From Tenrec ecaudatus (taxonomy: Eukaryota > Chordata > Mammalia > Afrosoricida > Tenrecidae), in NCBI RefSeq assembly GCF_050624435.1, contig NC_134545.1:86952063-87016062 (forward strand): a DNA stretch of 64,000 nt, given 5' to 3'. Shown piece by piece: positions 10,863-22,489 of this stretch (its first letter is position 1; each line of letters opens with the position of its first letter). The position numbers and the translations under genes were made by a program. The notes beneath the pieces are model-generated. The model was given only the letters and a program-made list of their open reading frames with translations. It was not told the DNA's origin and did not search any database.

Positions 10863-12712
10863 TTACATAATAGATACTTAATAAGCAAATGTTTCTAGAA
10901 TGTCTTCCTCTCTTACCCTGTTAAATTTACTGTTATAACCTTCCTTGATGGGATGAAATTCATCTTTTGTTAAAAATCTAACAAGCTGGCTCTTTTAGAA
11001 GTCTCCTGAAGTTCAAGGTAGTTCAAGAAAGAAAGAAAAATATTGAATCCAGAAGATTTCTCAAAAAGTATCTCAACAATGTCCAAATTTTCCGTCAAGT
11101 ATTTGTCTAGTTATTTCCTCTCATTACCCCCTTCCTACTCGTTAGTTTTCTCTTTCTTGAGGAGCATTTCTAAATAATGAAAGTGGCAGAGTTGGTTTTA
11201 TATGCTCCTAGGGTTTTTTCTGTCCTAAGAAGAAATTCCCTTTTGTTTTATTTAAGATTTTTACCTAGGGAGAGGATTAAGTACTTTTTCTATGCACTAT
11301 TCTGTTATAGGCATCAAAGCAAACCCTGCAGTGGTTTAGTTGGGAGCACTTAACACTCTGAAATGGAATTTTGACTCTACTTTGGAGGTCTGTATACAGC
11401 TTTACGACGAGCCTACCTTTCAGTCTGCTTACTAGGGATTCTCTGTAGCCAAGTGGACATGAGAACGTAGAACTTTCCAAGCTTGTGTTACTGTCTCTCC
11501 CTGGTTTTCTGTGGTACAGTGTACATGGGTGTTATGACTGTAGTTCCAAACTATGTCAGTCTGGGGAAACTAGGGAAACCAATCCACAGAAACTCTTATG
11601 TATGAGAGACAGTTTTATATAAAGAGTAAGTGTACATTAAGAAAGCATCCCAACCCAGTGCTGTCTATTCCCATAAGTCCAACATTTGCCTGTCTGTCCA
11701 ACACTGATCTACAAAGTCCTCCTCCATCTCACAAAACACACGCAATGATGTCAACGTTAGGAGGAAAGCTGAATCAGTGAGCGTCTAAGCATCTCAGTGC
11801 TGGCAGGGGTCTCAAAACAGCTGCTCCAGCACCCAGGGCTGCATCGGGGTAGGTCCTTCTGGCTTCTCTTCAGATATGTCTTGCAGGAAGTGAGCCCTGC
11901 CAGCTGAAGCAGGGAACTGGCTAAGGCAGCTGCACCCTGGTCTGACCATCAGAAAGCAATGCTCACCGATCCATTTATCAATCCACCCTTCAATTACTCC
12001 TACGTGTGTTTATCAGCCATGTTGGTGCAGTAAACCTTAACTATCTCACAAATCAAGGCTAAGATACTTTGTTGAGATACCTGTTAGAACAGCATTCATT
12101 CCTTTAACTTGAGCCTTCTTAATACTTCAATGAGTTGATTAAAGAAACAATCAAAAAAAATAAAAAATAGTGTCTTTAAGGAGCTAGCATCACAGATCCA
12201 TCTACATATCTAAAGGCCTTATGGGAGAAATTTGGGGGGTATTTAACTTGGAAGTATTGGACATTCTTGCGAGAGATTCTTGGGGTACCTTTGAGAAGTT
12301 TTCTTGCTTGATACTTTTTGAATTACTTTGAACTTCTAAGAGGACAAGGTAATTGAATTATTAAGATGGACTTTATCCCATTTTAGTATTACAGATAGAA
12401 ACTCTTGGTGGTGAATAATTAAATGATAACTCTAACCTTAACAGGTATTAATTTGAACATGGGTGTGCTGTAGGTGTTCCTGTAATGCCTCACAGGTTTT
12501 AGCAGAGTTTCTGACTAAGGTGGACTAGGAAGGAAGGCCTGGTGATCTACTTAAGAAAATCAGCCAATGAAAATCCTGTGGATCACAATCAGTTTGCAAC
12601 CAATGACTCAAATAGTATAGAATCAGCCATTTCGTCTGCTGGTTGCCATGAGTTGGGCTAACATCAATAACAATGCTCTGAGTAAATATTCTTTTTGAAC
12701 TGTTTTTTGTAG
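10863..12712. other. Distal part of intron 1, little recognised
   Basis: Sequence leading to the GBF1 coding exons. The stretch from about 11480 to 12070 reads like an old dispersed element (compositionally distinct, C-rich) but I cannot place it. The last few hundred bases before exon 2 are unique. Confidence 0.4.
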
Positions 12713-12818
12713 ATTTGCCAGGATGGTGGATAAGAATATTTATATCATTCAAGGGGAGATTAACATTGTGGTTGGGGCCATCAAGCGAAATGCCCGATGG
12801 AGCACTCATACCCCACTG
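12713..12818 (+). CDS. GBF1: GBF1 exon 2: start codon and residues 1-32
   Basis: GBF1 is a large Sec7-domain guanine nucleotide exchange factor that activates ARF1 on the cis-Golgi and ER-Golgi intermediate compartment, recruiting COPI. This exon encodes its extreme N-terminus, the start of the DCB dimerisation region: the translation opens MVDKNIYIIQGEI and ends NARWSTHTPL, matching mammalian GBF1 as I know it. The acceptor is TTTTTTGTAG|ATTT at 12711-12712. The start codon at 12723 has A at -3 and G at +4, a strong context, after only 10 bases of 5' UTR in this exon. The 96 coding bases end in phase 0 at the donor CTG|GTAAGT (12819). No stop or frameshift is seen. The coding part is 12723-12818. 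Confidence 0.96.
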
Positions 12819-13803
12819 GTAAGTGGAGATTGGACTGATAGTTTGGTTGTTGAATGTTGTAGGGGATCAGACACATAGTTCAAACAGCAACCAAACTCAG
12901 GTAATAAGAGGAATAGTAAGGATTTATAGTTCTTTCTTGTGTCAAGAACTTTTCTGTTTTATTCCAGCTAGCATCAAATTTATAAGCTACGTTTTTTCAT
13001 TATCCTCTCTGAAGTCATCAAAAGATGACTTCATCCTTCTAGCTACTTTTGTCAACAACCCAAGTGAGTATTTGGGAACTGTTTAATGCCTAAAAATATC
13101 AGAAAGGTTTCTTACCCTTTGATTCCCTAGGATTGTCAGTAGTTATTAAGTTTATTTAAATTAGTGCAGTTATTGGTGCAGTGAGTATGACTTGTTAAAG
13201 GTTTGCCTTCTTGGGGTTCAACAAACTTCCAATCAGAGAAGGAGAAACTTACCCGTTTTAAAGTTGACTTGCTTAGTTGCCAGCTTTGTTTATTATGTGA
13301 TCAAGGATTTATTTGCATACAATTATACATAATAATTTTGGGGATAATCATAAAAATAAGCTTTGAAATTTCCAGCTTGGTAAGAGTGCATATATATTTA
13401 TATTTGGGAAATTCTCATGTTGATTTATAAAAACAGATTGTTCTAAAAGTGAGAGTAGAGTCAGGAATGTCTTTGGAATGCATCTGTGTGCCTACATAAT
13501 GAGTATGAAGGAAGAGAAGAACTGGAATAATACACATGTCAAACAACTGACAGTCTGTGGTAGCTTGAGTGCTGTGGTCATCATGTAGATGAATACTTTA
13601 GGGTGTGCTCCTTTAGGTAAGCTCAAAGTATCTGTCAAATAGAGCCCAAGAAACACAAAATCCACAGCGAACTTCCTTTTTCTCAGAAGGAAACTTACTG
13701 GATTTATTGGTTTGAGTCAGGGAAAGAACCTTGATATTTATTTAATTTATTTTTCCTCTTTCAGTCCAATAATGTCTTTTTTTTAAACCTGTGTGTTCTG
13801 CAG
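12819..13803 (+). other. GBF1: GBF1 intron 2
   Basis: GT-AG intron of 985 bases, phase 0, free of recognised repeats. A polypyrimidine-rich stretch around 13760-13800 precedes the acceptor. Confidence 0.9.
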
Positions 13804-13870
13804 GATGAAGAACGGGATCCTCTGCTGCATAGTTTTAGTCATCTAAAGGAAGTTTTAAACAGTATAACAG
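13804..13870 (+). CDS. GBF1: GBF1 exon 3: residues 33-54 plus one base
   Basis: Continues the reading frame of exon 2 exactly: DEERDPLLHSF, then SHLKEVLNSIT and the first base of the next codon. It belongs to the helical N-terminal DCB region of the ARF-GEF. The acceptor is TTCTGCAG|GATGAAG (ending 13803) and the donor is ACAG|GTAAGT (13871). Length 67 bases, leaving phase 1. Intron 2 between the exons is 985 bases. The residues that should follow in GBF1 (beginning ELSEIEP in mammals) were not found in the remaining 50 kb, so the next exon lies beyond the window. Confidence 0.95.
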
Positions 13871-16456
13871 GTAAGTCCTCACATCTAGGTAGGATTACTT
13901 ATCCTGGCAAAAAATGTGAATGTTTGGTTTATTGCAAGTATCTACTAACTTTCTCTAAAGGGTTAGATAAGAAATACTGTAGGTTTTGAGGGCCTCTGGT
14001 CTCTGTGCAACTGCTCATGTGTGTCATTGGAGCTCAAAGACAGCCATACATAATGCGGGCACGAATGTGTTCCAGTAATATTTTCTTTATAAAAACAGGT
14101 TGCATGCCAGATCTGGCCATTGGTATAGTTTGCCAACTTCTGTTTATTTTGTGTGTGTTACTGATTCTTTTCCCTGAATTCCTGGTAAAGGAACACATTT
14201 TAGTTGGCATGCATCTTTATACATATAAGCCTTCTCATTGGTTGGATTATAAGTAAGTTCTTTCTTGTCTTTATTTTATCAGCCTTCTTCCTTTACCTCT
14301 TGTAGGCCATGAGATTAGGAATTAGCCCTTTTCAGTGCTATCAGGGCCATCATTTTCTGTAATACAGATCTAGTCAGTCTGCAGTCTCATCTAGAGCTAC
14401 CAAAATTGAGCCTGCTGCATAATTTTCATACATCCTTGGGTTAGGAATCCAAATTGCCTGCTGCTTAGAATAAACAAAACCAAAACGTGCTGAGGCGCTA
14501 GTTCTGTCCGTGGTGTTATCAAGCTTTCCTCTAGTCTAGAGTGAGGAGCGAGACGGCAGTGCTTCCCAGGGCCAGCAGCTGTGGCAGATGTTGAAATGGT
14601 GCTGGCTGAGGTTGCCCCATTGTTCTTGGTTTTTAGTATTTTACCTGCCTGAGAAAATGACAACGTGGACCTGAATTGACCATTTCATGCCAGATTGCTT
14701 CTGACCCCCCACACAGTGCTGGCTCCCAGGAGCAGGTTTATGGGTCAACTGCCCCTGTGGTCCTGGACTCTGCAATCCATGACCAATTTCTTGTTTCTTT
14801 TACTGAAACAAACAGATTTTTCTGATTGGCAGTGTCAGGAGGACTACTTTCCTGGAAGTCTGATACTGGTAGGAGTCTGGGAAAGGGCTTTGAGCTTCGA
14901 GAGAGAAACTGAAGGGACTGTGTATGATGGGATTGGTGTACCACTTAGACTGGAAGAGGGATGACAGGAAGCCTAGGACTTTTGTGCATTTTAACTAGTG
15001 AACCTGCTTTGGGCTTTGCTCCTTTTTACAAAGGCTTTCCGTTTGCATTTTTTTTTAGCTGTCTGCTGATGTGGATGGTAAGCATATCACTATTAGAAAT
15101 GGGTGGTTCATTGGACAGTGTCAATAAAACAAAATGATTTGGCCAAACTGCATGATAATTGCATGCTCAGCCGCACTTAGAGTGATGTGCTATTGAAGCA
15201 CCTAATCTAAAGGGAGGGTTACACTTGGAGGATACAAGCATCCCAGGGCAAAGTTTGAATGTTGCTCCTTTGATATACTGCCTGAGAGCTCACATCAGTC
15301 AGGAAGACTTCCCTGCTGCCCTTCACAGTTGGTGGTGAAGTCCTCTAGGGATCCTCTTAGGAGGTTATTTGCCAGTAGGTAAGAACAGAGTTGTGATTTC
15401 TAGAGATTGGTGTGAGAGTGGAGAGAAACCACGAATAGGTACAAGTTCTTTGTGAAGGGTGAAAATGTTTAGGTAGTGGTGACTGTTGTTGAACTTTGTG
15501 AATGAACTAAACACCAATGCAATGTACATTTTAACAGTGTGAACTTTATGATCCGTGAATCGTAGGGTTGGCTTTTGTTTTTAAGTACATGTAGGCTGGA
15601 ATAGTGAGGGGATTTCCTAGTTCACTCCTGGTGCTTGGAGCTGGGGAGGGAAGTGTCTGTCTTTGGTCTTTGCTGTGCTTTGCACCCATTGCCCAGCAAA
15701 GGCAGCATGAGGATCTGTTCTGCCTCCTAGCCCAGCCCGGTTTGTTCTTTTATGTCTTTCTCATTAACTCATGGAAGCACATAGCTTTTATATTTAAATT
15801 TATTCAAGCTGTAATCTTTGACATTTGAGTTAGCTTTTAGTACAGTTTTGCATTTATAGTAATATATATTATGTATTTTCTCTATCCCCAAAGAATCCAT
15901 TTTAATCTTTTCCGGATGCAAATTTCAGGCTGTCTTGTCCCATCTCCCCTCTCTTGCGCTCTTTCCCCTCCCCCCACGGAGTGTGTTTGATCAGGTGTGG
16001 CAGGAATATCCACTGTCAAGCTGCGCCCTTTATATTAGTCAATATTATTCTTCTCCCCCCTCCCTGTCTGTCTGCCCCTTTGGGCTTTCCCAGTTGATTT
16101 ATAATTTTGGAATTCTCATCGGAGTCTGTAATACAGTTTGTTCATTATTTAACCAAAACCTGTTTAATGAGCAGAGAGAAGCAATGTAAATGTTAGGCAT
16201 GTTGCAGTGATGTACCTTTGTGCTTCTCAAAGCGGGTGGGTAGTTAACTCTGTGCTGCCTGCAGGGCTGGGGTGCCCTGGCCTTAGGGGCAGAGGGGCCA
16301 CTGTTTCTCCCTTATCTTCCAAAGATACCTTTCCTTTGACCATTCTAGCAAGCTTATAGGGCCTCTTCCCTCCTGGAATTATCTTCAGTCTTACAGCTAG
16401 ATGATGTGGTAAGATCTTTAACATGGGATAGGAGAATGAGATAGGAAAGCAAAATC
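13871..16456. other. Repeat-poor start of GBF1 intron 3
   Basis: About 2.6 kb without a recognisable transposon, unusual for this window; together with exons 2-3 and intron 2 the repeat-poor block covers roughly 12.4-16.45 kb. AT-rich stretches with TTTATAATTTTGGAATTC-like motifs occur at 15740-16180. Reading frames here (for example 14005, 14695, 15604 and 15935) lack recognisable protein features. It may hold conserved regulatory sequence; conservation cannot be judged from one genome. Confidence 0.5.
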
Positions 16457-16794
16457 CAGGCAGTCCCTGCATCACAAACATCCAACTTACAGACAACCCT
16501 TAGTTAGGAACCAACCCCTATAAAGCCTATTATATTAATAATTTGTGGTACATACAATGGTTCAGAATAACAAACACATGCTACATTATTGTTGTACAGA
16601 TAGCTAGTGTATATGGAAGTGTTTCTTTAATATTTTATGCTAAGAAAGGTACACTATATGCTATTTACTATAAACTAAGACAAACATTTGACTGTTATTA
16701 GATACAAACCATACCTAACGATTTCAATTTACATACAATTTGATTTAAAGACAGATTTAGGAATGGAACTTGTTTGTAAACTGGGGTCTGCCAG
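16457..16794. mobile_element. Old DNA transposon candidate with terminal inverted repeats
   Basis: The left end reads CAGGCAGTCCC and continues ACTTACAGACAACCC and GTTAGGAACC. The right end, read on the minus strand, starts CTGGCAGACCCC and continues TTTACAAACAAGTTCC and CTAAATCTG. The partially matching ends, about 338 bases apart, and AT-rich centre fit a non-autonomous DNA transposon; the family is uncertain. Confidence 0.4.
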
Positions 16795-17110
16795 TATCAT
16801 GATACTTGATGTTGCTTTGGTTGGTCTGAAAAGGGTACAGTTTAGAAGGCTGCCTTTTGTCAACATGACTTGTAGTCTTGGTTCTCTTTCATTTCTGGTC
16901 TAGGCAAGCCCTTGCAGGCCTTAGTACCCTTCATCTAATACAAGTTAATGGAAAGAACTCTAGCTAGTTGTGATTTGTGGTGTTTGGCTGTGGTGTTCTG
17001 TCTCCAGAGTAGGCTGCCTTTGTCCTTGGTCTTTAGACTTCCATCATTACAAAGAGATTCTTTTCCATGGGAGTCATTTTCTGTGTGAATAATGTGAGGA
17101 GTGTTTGACT

Positions 17111-17157
17111 TTCTCTCTCTCTCTCTCTCTCTCTGAGAGAGAGAGAGAGAGAGAGAA
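17111..17157. repeat. (CT)11/(GA)11 inverted-repeat microsatellite
   Basis: A pyrimidine run of CT dinucleotides (17113-17134) is followed at once by a GA run (17135-17156). The two arms are complementary and can form a hairpin or cruciform. The switch from CT to GA at a single point is unusual for a simple repeat. Confidence 0.9.
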
Positions 17158-17360
17158 TCGCCATTAATATCAAGAGCCCAAGGCTGATCCCTGTGAGATG
17201 GAGGTCAGATAAGCTTCCTCTCGCTAAACCTTTTTACCAATTCTAAAAAACATCCCTCCTATGACATTCTCTACTTCCCCATTGGGCTTGATCATTTGTT
17301 GCAATCATCACACAAAACTCTCAGACAATTCTCTCAATTATGGGGTTTATTAGGGAGCAA

Positions 17361-17571
17361 AGAACTCTGATGGCATAGTGGGTTATGAGTTGGGCTGCTA
17401 ATCACAAAGTCAGCAGTTTCTAACCACCAGCTTCCTTGGGAGAAAGAGGCTTTCTATTCCCATAAAGAGTTATAGTCTCAGAAACCCTCAGGGGCATTTT
17501 ACCTTGCCCTATTATAGGGCCACTATGAGTTGGAATTGACTTGATGGCAGTGAGTGTGGTTTTTGGTTTAA
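17361..17571 (+). repeat. AfroSINE
   Basis: Head TGATGGCATAGTGGGTTA (A-box-like), middle AGAGTTATAGTCTCAGAAA, 3' block CCACTATGAGTTGGAATTG, and tail GTGTGGTTTTTGGTTT. Confidence 0.9.
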
Positions 17572-18059
17572 CAGGGTATGATTTAGGGTCAGGAAAGACT
17601 CAGGATACAATTCTTCAGTCAGGCCAGCTTTTTCTCCACTGTACCCCCTAATCAGGCTTCTCCTTGAATCTCAGCATCTCAGTTATTACAGAGATCTTAA
17701 TCTCTACTAATAAGTAGCTAGAGGCACCCTGCTACTTCAGCAAGCCTCCTGCTTTAAGATGTTCATGCCTTTCACTCTCTGGGCTGGGAAGTCCACTGTG
17801 CCATTGTGTGCCAATTTCCTGGTTCTGCTGCCTCTGCTGCTTCCGTTTCCTGCCACTGTTCTAGTTTCGCTGTTCAGTTTCACTGGTGTTCTAGCTCTCC
17901 ATCTCCTGTACCTAGGAGCGTCCAGTACAGGGACTCCTATCTCTTCTTGGTGCTTGTCAGATTTCCTCTTTCTACCTCTAAGCCGTATTATTTTAAGCCT
18001 AGAGGATGGTAAAACTGGATAATCCCCTCTTTAGGTCCCATGGTTCTACCTCTCAGTGT

Positions 18060-18216
18060 AAAAAGAGAACGGATCCCAATGAAATGGATTGACATAGTGG
18101 CTGCAACAATAGGCTCAAGCATAGGAAAAATTGTGAGGATGACACAGGACTAGGTAGGTAGTATTCCATTCGGTTGTGCTGTCATTATGGGTCAGTGGCA
18201 CCTAACAAGAACAATA
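18060..18216 (+). repeat. RTE LINE 3' end
   Basis: End of an RTE-clade LINE: GGCTGCAACAATAGGCTCAA, ATAGGAAAAATTGTGAGGAT, CATTCGGTTGTGCTGTCATT, GGGTCAGTGGCACCTAACAA, then an ACAA-rich tail. It matches the tails at 31747, 37346, 39787, 49913 and 58372. Confidence 0.75.
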
Positions 18217-18308
18217 ATCCTTTCTATCTGAATTCTGTGTGTTCAGTCTTTTCGTTATTAGTAAGTTGTCCAGGCTCCTTGGGGTGGGGTGTCACAAACA
18301 GTTTATTT

Positions 18309-18508
18309 GCATGCTCACTGCCCTTGAATCAATCCTGACGCATAATGCTTCTATAGAGCAGGATAGAACTGCCCCTGTGGTCTCTAAGACTAACTGTTTA
18401 GAGGAGTCGAAAGCTTCATCTTTCTCTTACAGAGTGATTGTTGGTTTCAAACTGCTGACCTTGTGGTTAACAGCCCAACTTGTAACCTACTATGCCACCA
18501 GGGCTGAT
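18309..18508 (-). repeat. AfroSINE, minus
   Basis: Reversed copy with AGGATAGAACTGCCCCTGTG, CTTCATCTTTCTCTTACAG, TTGTGGTTAACAGCCCAAC, and head end GCCACCAGGGC. A 115-codon reading frame across it is a chance frame within the SINE. Confidence 0.85.
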
Positions 18509-18720
18509 AACCTAACTCAATCATCTGGTGAGAGAAGCCATCTAAAAGAATCCATTGCACCCTCTACTGTCAGCATTTGGAGTTAGAAAACTAGAGGCTT
18601 TTTGGTTTAAAACAGGAAGGGAGAACAGTTTAAAAATATCACAACTAATATCTTTTATGGAATCATCTCTTAATGACTGTAAAGTCCTCAGGGACAGACG
18701 TGTGAGGAAGACTTATTAGT

Positions 18721-18721
18721 G

Positions 18722-18754
<33 letters not shown>
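18721..18754. repeat. (TG)n microsatellite
   Basis: Uninterrupted TG dinucleotides, about 16 units. Confidence 0.95.
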
Positions 18755-18756
<2 letters not shown>

Positions 18757-19983
18757 GGCCAGGACAAAAAATATAAGTGTAGGGGGTTGCTTTTGGAGAT
18801 AAGGGCCTAGGTCTTTTTAATTAGAAAGATCTATGAGAATTTGGGGTATTCAGCATAAGACTAAGGTGGCTTTAGGTCTAAGGTAAATCCCTATATTAAT
18901 GATAGAACTAATCGAGCGTCTCTTCTTTTTGGGATTTCTCCATATTTGGATTCCTGTAGGCCTGGTTTATTGAATTGCTTCTATTCAGTGCTCATTGAAT
19001 ATCTGCTATAAATATCACTTTGCTCATATACTGAGGTATTGAGGTAAGCAAACAAACTTCCTACCCACTTAGGTTCTGGAATTACAAGACTAGTGGCCCT
19101 AACTGACCACAAAGCTAGACTTGGTGACTTCCGTTCTATGGCATATGGCTCCCTGTCAGTCATAGGGCGGATGATAAATAATGTGAGAGCAATCTGTTAA
19201 CCACCTCTTCTTAGTCTTGCTCTTTCCCTTGCATAGCTTGTGATATACCAAAGAAATGAACAAAAATGGTGGTTTATACGTTTGTTTATTTGACTTTTTT
19301 CTTGTAGAGCTGCTCTTGCCAGAGTTAAGGCATTCCCACTGAAATTGGTGGGTGGTTTAGAGTAATTCTGAAGTGTAGGATCTTTTCCCACTGAGATCAC
19401 CTGTGCAGCAAAATATGGTTTGCTTGAATGTAAGAGGGAGAAGCAGGTGCTTAGAGAAAGTGAATGTGTCAGAGTTTATTTAAATATAGTTTATCCTGGA
19501 CAAACACACCTGTAGGGTACTGTCTCAAGCTTTGTCAATTCTGAGCCTGAGCTGGGAGGTTTGAGTCTATCTAGCCTCCAGAGGTTTGCAGAGCACATTT
19601 AAACAGTGTCTGGAAGCCAGACGGGGAGGAACTATGACATAACACCTGTCTGGCCTGGGCCTCCTAGAAATAGACTTCTAGGTAAAAGTGAAACCGTTCT
19701 GAGGATGCTTCGTGTCTCACATTTAATCTGTTTCATTTGGAAGATGGGAAGGTTGGGGTGGGAAAACTTTTAGTAGTCATTATCAGGAAAATGAAATAAG
19801 CATACATTATTTGAGAGAGAAAATTGCTAGAGCATTATCTCTCATATGGAATGAATACATACTTTTATTCTTTCTATAGTGGTCTGCAGTCTGTGACTAG
19901 TAGAGTAGGCAATGTGTTTTTATTAATTAGCTTGAGAAGAAAGTTGATGAGTCATTAGCTTTGCCCCACTTGGAATTAGCCTA
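18755..19983. other. Intron 3, no feature recognised
   Basis: Unique-looking intronic sequence with no recognisable repeat or exon. Confidence 0.45.
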
Positions 19984-20075
19984 TGAATAATTCAAGGCCT
20001 CACAGGGGCAGTTCTAACCTTGCCCTATAGAGTCGTGAGTCAGCATCGACTTGATGGCAGTGAGTTAAGAGTTTA
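19984..20075 (+). repeat. AfroSINE 3' fragment
   Basis: Only the 3' third is present: CACAGGGGCAGTTCTAACC, TGAGTCAGCATCGACTTGAT, and GGCAGTGAGTTAAGAG. Confidence 0.8.
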
Positions 20076-20411
20076 GTTACATGAACCCGAGGCATCTTTG
20101 AATGATGCAGACTGTTAATTCTCCTGGCTATAACAGAAAGGCTAGCAGGACAACCATCCAGAGATGTCTTGGAATAAAGGCCTGGAAGTCAGTCATTGAC
20201 AAGGCGATAGAGCTCAGCGCTACTCTTGACACAGATGGGCTTACCACAAGCTGGAATCAATTTGTCAGCAACTGATTAAAAAAAGAGTACCTGATGCATA
20301 TGTGATAATAATTGGCAAATCAGTTCATATCATGGGCTAAGTATTGGTAAAGACAAGTTAGGGTAAATTTATGTGTGCATCTATTTCCTATACTTTTCTG
20401 GACTTACTTAT

Positions 20412-20573
20412 GGAGCACTGATGGTGCTGTGAGTTAGGTGCTGGGTTGCTAACCAGATGGTCAGTAGTTCAAACCCTCCAGCTGCACCTACAGAGTAAGA
20501 TTCAGCCGACTGTTCCTATACAGATTTACAATCTCAGAATCCCTAAAACTTGATAACAGCGGGCTTGGATTTG
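20412..20573 (+). repeat. AfroSINE, 3'-deleted
   Basis: Head GGAGCACTGATGGTGCTG, B-box-like AGTAGTTCAAACCC and middle TTTACAATCTCAGAA are present. The 3' block is shortened. Confidence 0.75.
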
Positions 20574-21124
20574 TTCACTTTCTTTTTTTTAATAATAAAT
20601 ATAAGACTATATCAGTTTGCAGATTGTTGCATAATATGTTACAATGTGACAAATTTGAGCCAGATTGACTTTGGAACCTTGAAATCTAGGTAGATTGAAT
20701 GGCTTTAGGCTTGTAGGGATTTTAGCACAACTACAAAAAAATAAGATAGGATTCTGTGTTTCCTCAGGTATTATTCATGTCATTAAGTTGCCTTTAAAGA
20801 GGCCTGCATATTGATGACTTGAATGTCATTTCTGTTTGCTGGGGTAGTTCCCAAATGATCTCTGAGCCCTTTTCATTTTTTAACCCAAAAAGTTCTAACA
20901 CCCACTTGTGTTTGAGGTTAGAAAGTAGAGACTCTCAGAAAAGAAGCATCTCTTCATGGTGGATCTCCACATCGGTCCAGCTCTCCCTTTTTCTGCCTGC
21001 CTAATACCTCAAGCATACTTATCCAAGAAATTATAGGGCATCTCAGGCCTATGAACATCTGGTTCAGACAACTTGCCCTTTAATGTTATATAAATTTGCC
21101 TTCACTCTGAAGCAATTGAAAAAA

Positions 21125-21320
21125 ACTTAATGCCATTACATCAATTCCAACTCATAGTGACTCATAGGAGAGAGTAGCCCCTTTTGGTTTCTGGAGCTTT
21201 AGATTTTTACAGGAGTGGATAGTGTCATATCTTCCTACCTTATGAAGCTGCTGGTGGGTTTGAACCAATGACCTTGTGGTTAACAGCTCAATATGCAACC
21301 ACTGTGCCATCAGAGCTCCT
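21125..21320 (-). repeat. AfroSINE, minus
   Basis: Reversed copy: ATTCCAACTCATAGTGACTC, ATTTTTACAGGAGTGGATAG, CCTTGTGGTTAACAGCTCAA, and head end CAGAGCTCC. Confidence 0.85.
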
Positions 21321-21416
21321 CCTCACATCAAATTCTTCATCACGGTCACCTTCACTGGCTGCATGTGGAACTTTTAAGTCATTGAAAAGACCCTGAGCCT
21401 TTTCTTGCCATAAAAT

Positions 21417-22140
21417 AAAAACCATACTCAACAGCCATCGAGTTGATTCCAACTTAAGAGAGACAGGGTAGAATTGCTCCTATGGGTTTCTGAGACTGTA
21501 ATTTTTTTTTCTTTCGATTTGGCTGATTTTAATGGAAGTGGTATATAAGATTATTGTACGCTTGCATCTTCTGAATTGATTCTTTCCCTTTCTTTTTCTA
21601 CTTGGTGAAATTTGGCCTTCTGTTCAAGGATCTCTTTGCGGTCTTTGTCCAGTTTTAGCATGGAGATAGCCACCTTGCTGAGTGAATGCTCACATGGACA
21701 GTTGGGCCATTTGCTTTGTCTCACTGCACCCATCCAATGTAGTCGATAACATATTTCTTTCTGTAAACCTGGACTGCTTTGCCAGTTTCCTGACCTTTGT
21801 AGTGTCCTCATACAACCTGAACTTCGTCATCCTTGTAGACAGACATGTTCCAAACATTGTATTTCTATCTCAGTTCCTTAGAAAGAGGGGAAGACATAAT
21901 TTTGCAAATGTGGGAAGGTGCCTTGAAATTCCTTTTCCTATTTGTGTTCTGGTCCGAAGTCACAAAGGGATTGATCTTCATTTGACTGCTGCTGCTTCAG
22001 CAGTGGCCCTAGAAGGCAAAATATTTACGATCGTAGAAAGCTTCATTTTTCTCACACGGACAGAGTGGCTGGTGGTTTGGAACTGCTAACCTGGCAGTTA
22101 GCAGCCCAACTCATAAACTACTAGTTCACCAGGACTCCTT
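21417..22140 (-). repeat. AfroSINE, minus, split by an RPL26 retrocopy
   Basis: The reversed 3' half (21417-21501) ends GGGTTTCTGAGACTGTAA. After the RPL26 insert it resumes at about 22023 with TTTACGATCGTAGAAAGC, and the head ends at about 22138 with ACCAGGACTCC. The halves join at the TAAAG/TTTACAG position of the SINE. Confidence 0.85.
21502..22022 (-). pseudogene. RPL26: RPL26 processed pseudogene, old copy
   Basis: Intronless, full-length retrocopy of the 60S ribosomal protein L26 (uL24) mRNA on the minus strand. The start codon is at 21981-21979, the coding remnant runs to about 21551, and the 3' UTR and poly(A) are at 21510-21502 (poly(T) on plus). The translation starts [11 protein letters not shown] and keeps [22 protein letters not shown] and [17 protein letters not shown]. 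It has in-frame stops (after KELR and elsewhere), a lost codon at HICKIM, and frameshifts. The 5' UTR remnant matches that of the younger copy at 45227. It lies in an AfroSINE at the same position and orientation as the younger copy. Not functional. Confidence 0.95.
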
Positions 22141-22359
22141 TCTTGCATGAAAGTAAGGCTGAATAAGATACACCTGTTCTGACTTAGCTACCATTTCCAA
22201 TTTGGCTTAAAAAACACATTTATGATCTCGTTCAGAACCTGGACACTTCTGTAGGCTGTTGGCTGGTAGGAAGACATATTTCCCATGACTTGAATCTAAA
22301 AGATGTTTTTAGAAAGAGGAAAGGGAATTCATAATAGCTTAACTCTCAAAAGCAGAGAC

Positions 22360-22486
22360 AAAGAAACCTAATTTCTGATGAGTGAAGCAAATGTGCTTGA
22401 CACAATGGATGTTTGTGTGGATTGTGATAAGCATTGTATGAGTCCCCAATAAAATGATTAAATATAAATAAAGAAACCTAATTTCT
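22360..22486 (+). repeat. Very short L1 3' end with 17-base duplications
   Basis: Only about 93 bases of L1 3' end (22377-22469) are present: AATGTGCTTGACACAATGG, GATTGTGATAAGCATTG, the signal AATAAAATGATT, and an A-rich tail. A 17-base duplication AAAGAAACCTAATTTCT stands at 22360-22376 and 22470-22486. This is a severely 5'-truncated insertion. Confidence 0.92.
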
Positions 22487-22489
22487 TTT

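Noticed and set aside
18239-18586. 115-codon frame
   Set aside because: Most of it translates a reversed AfroSINE.
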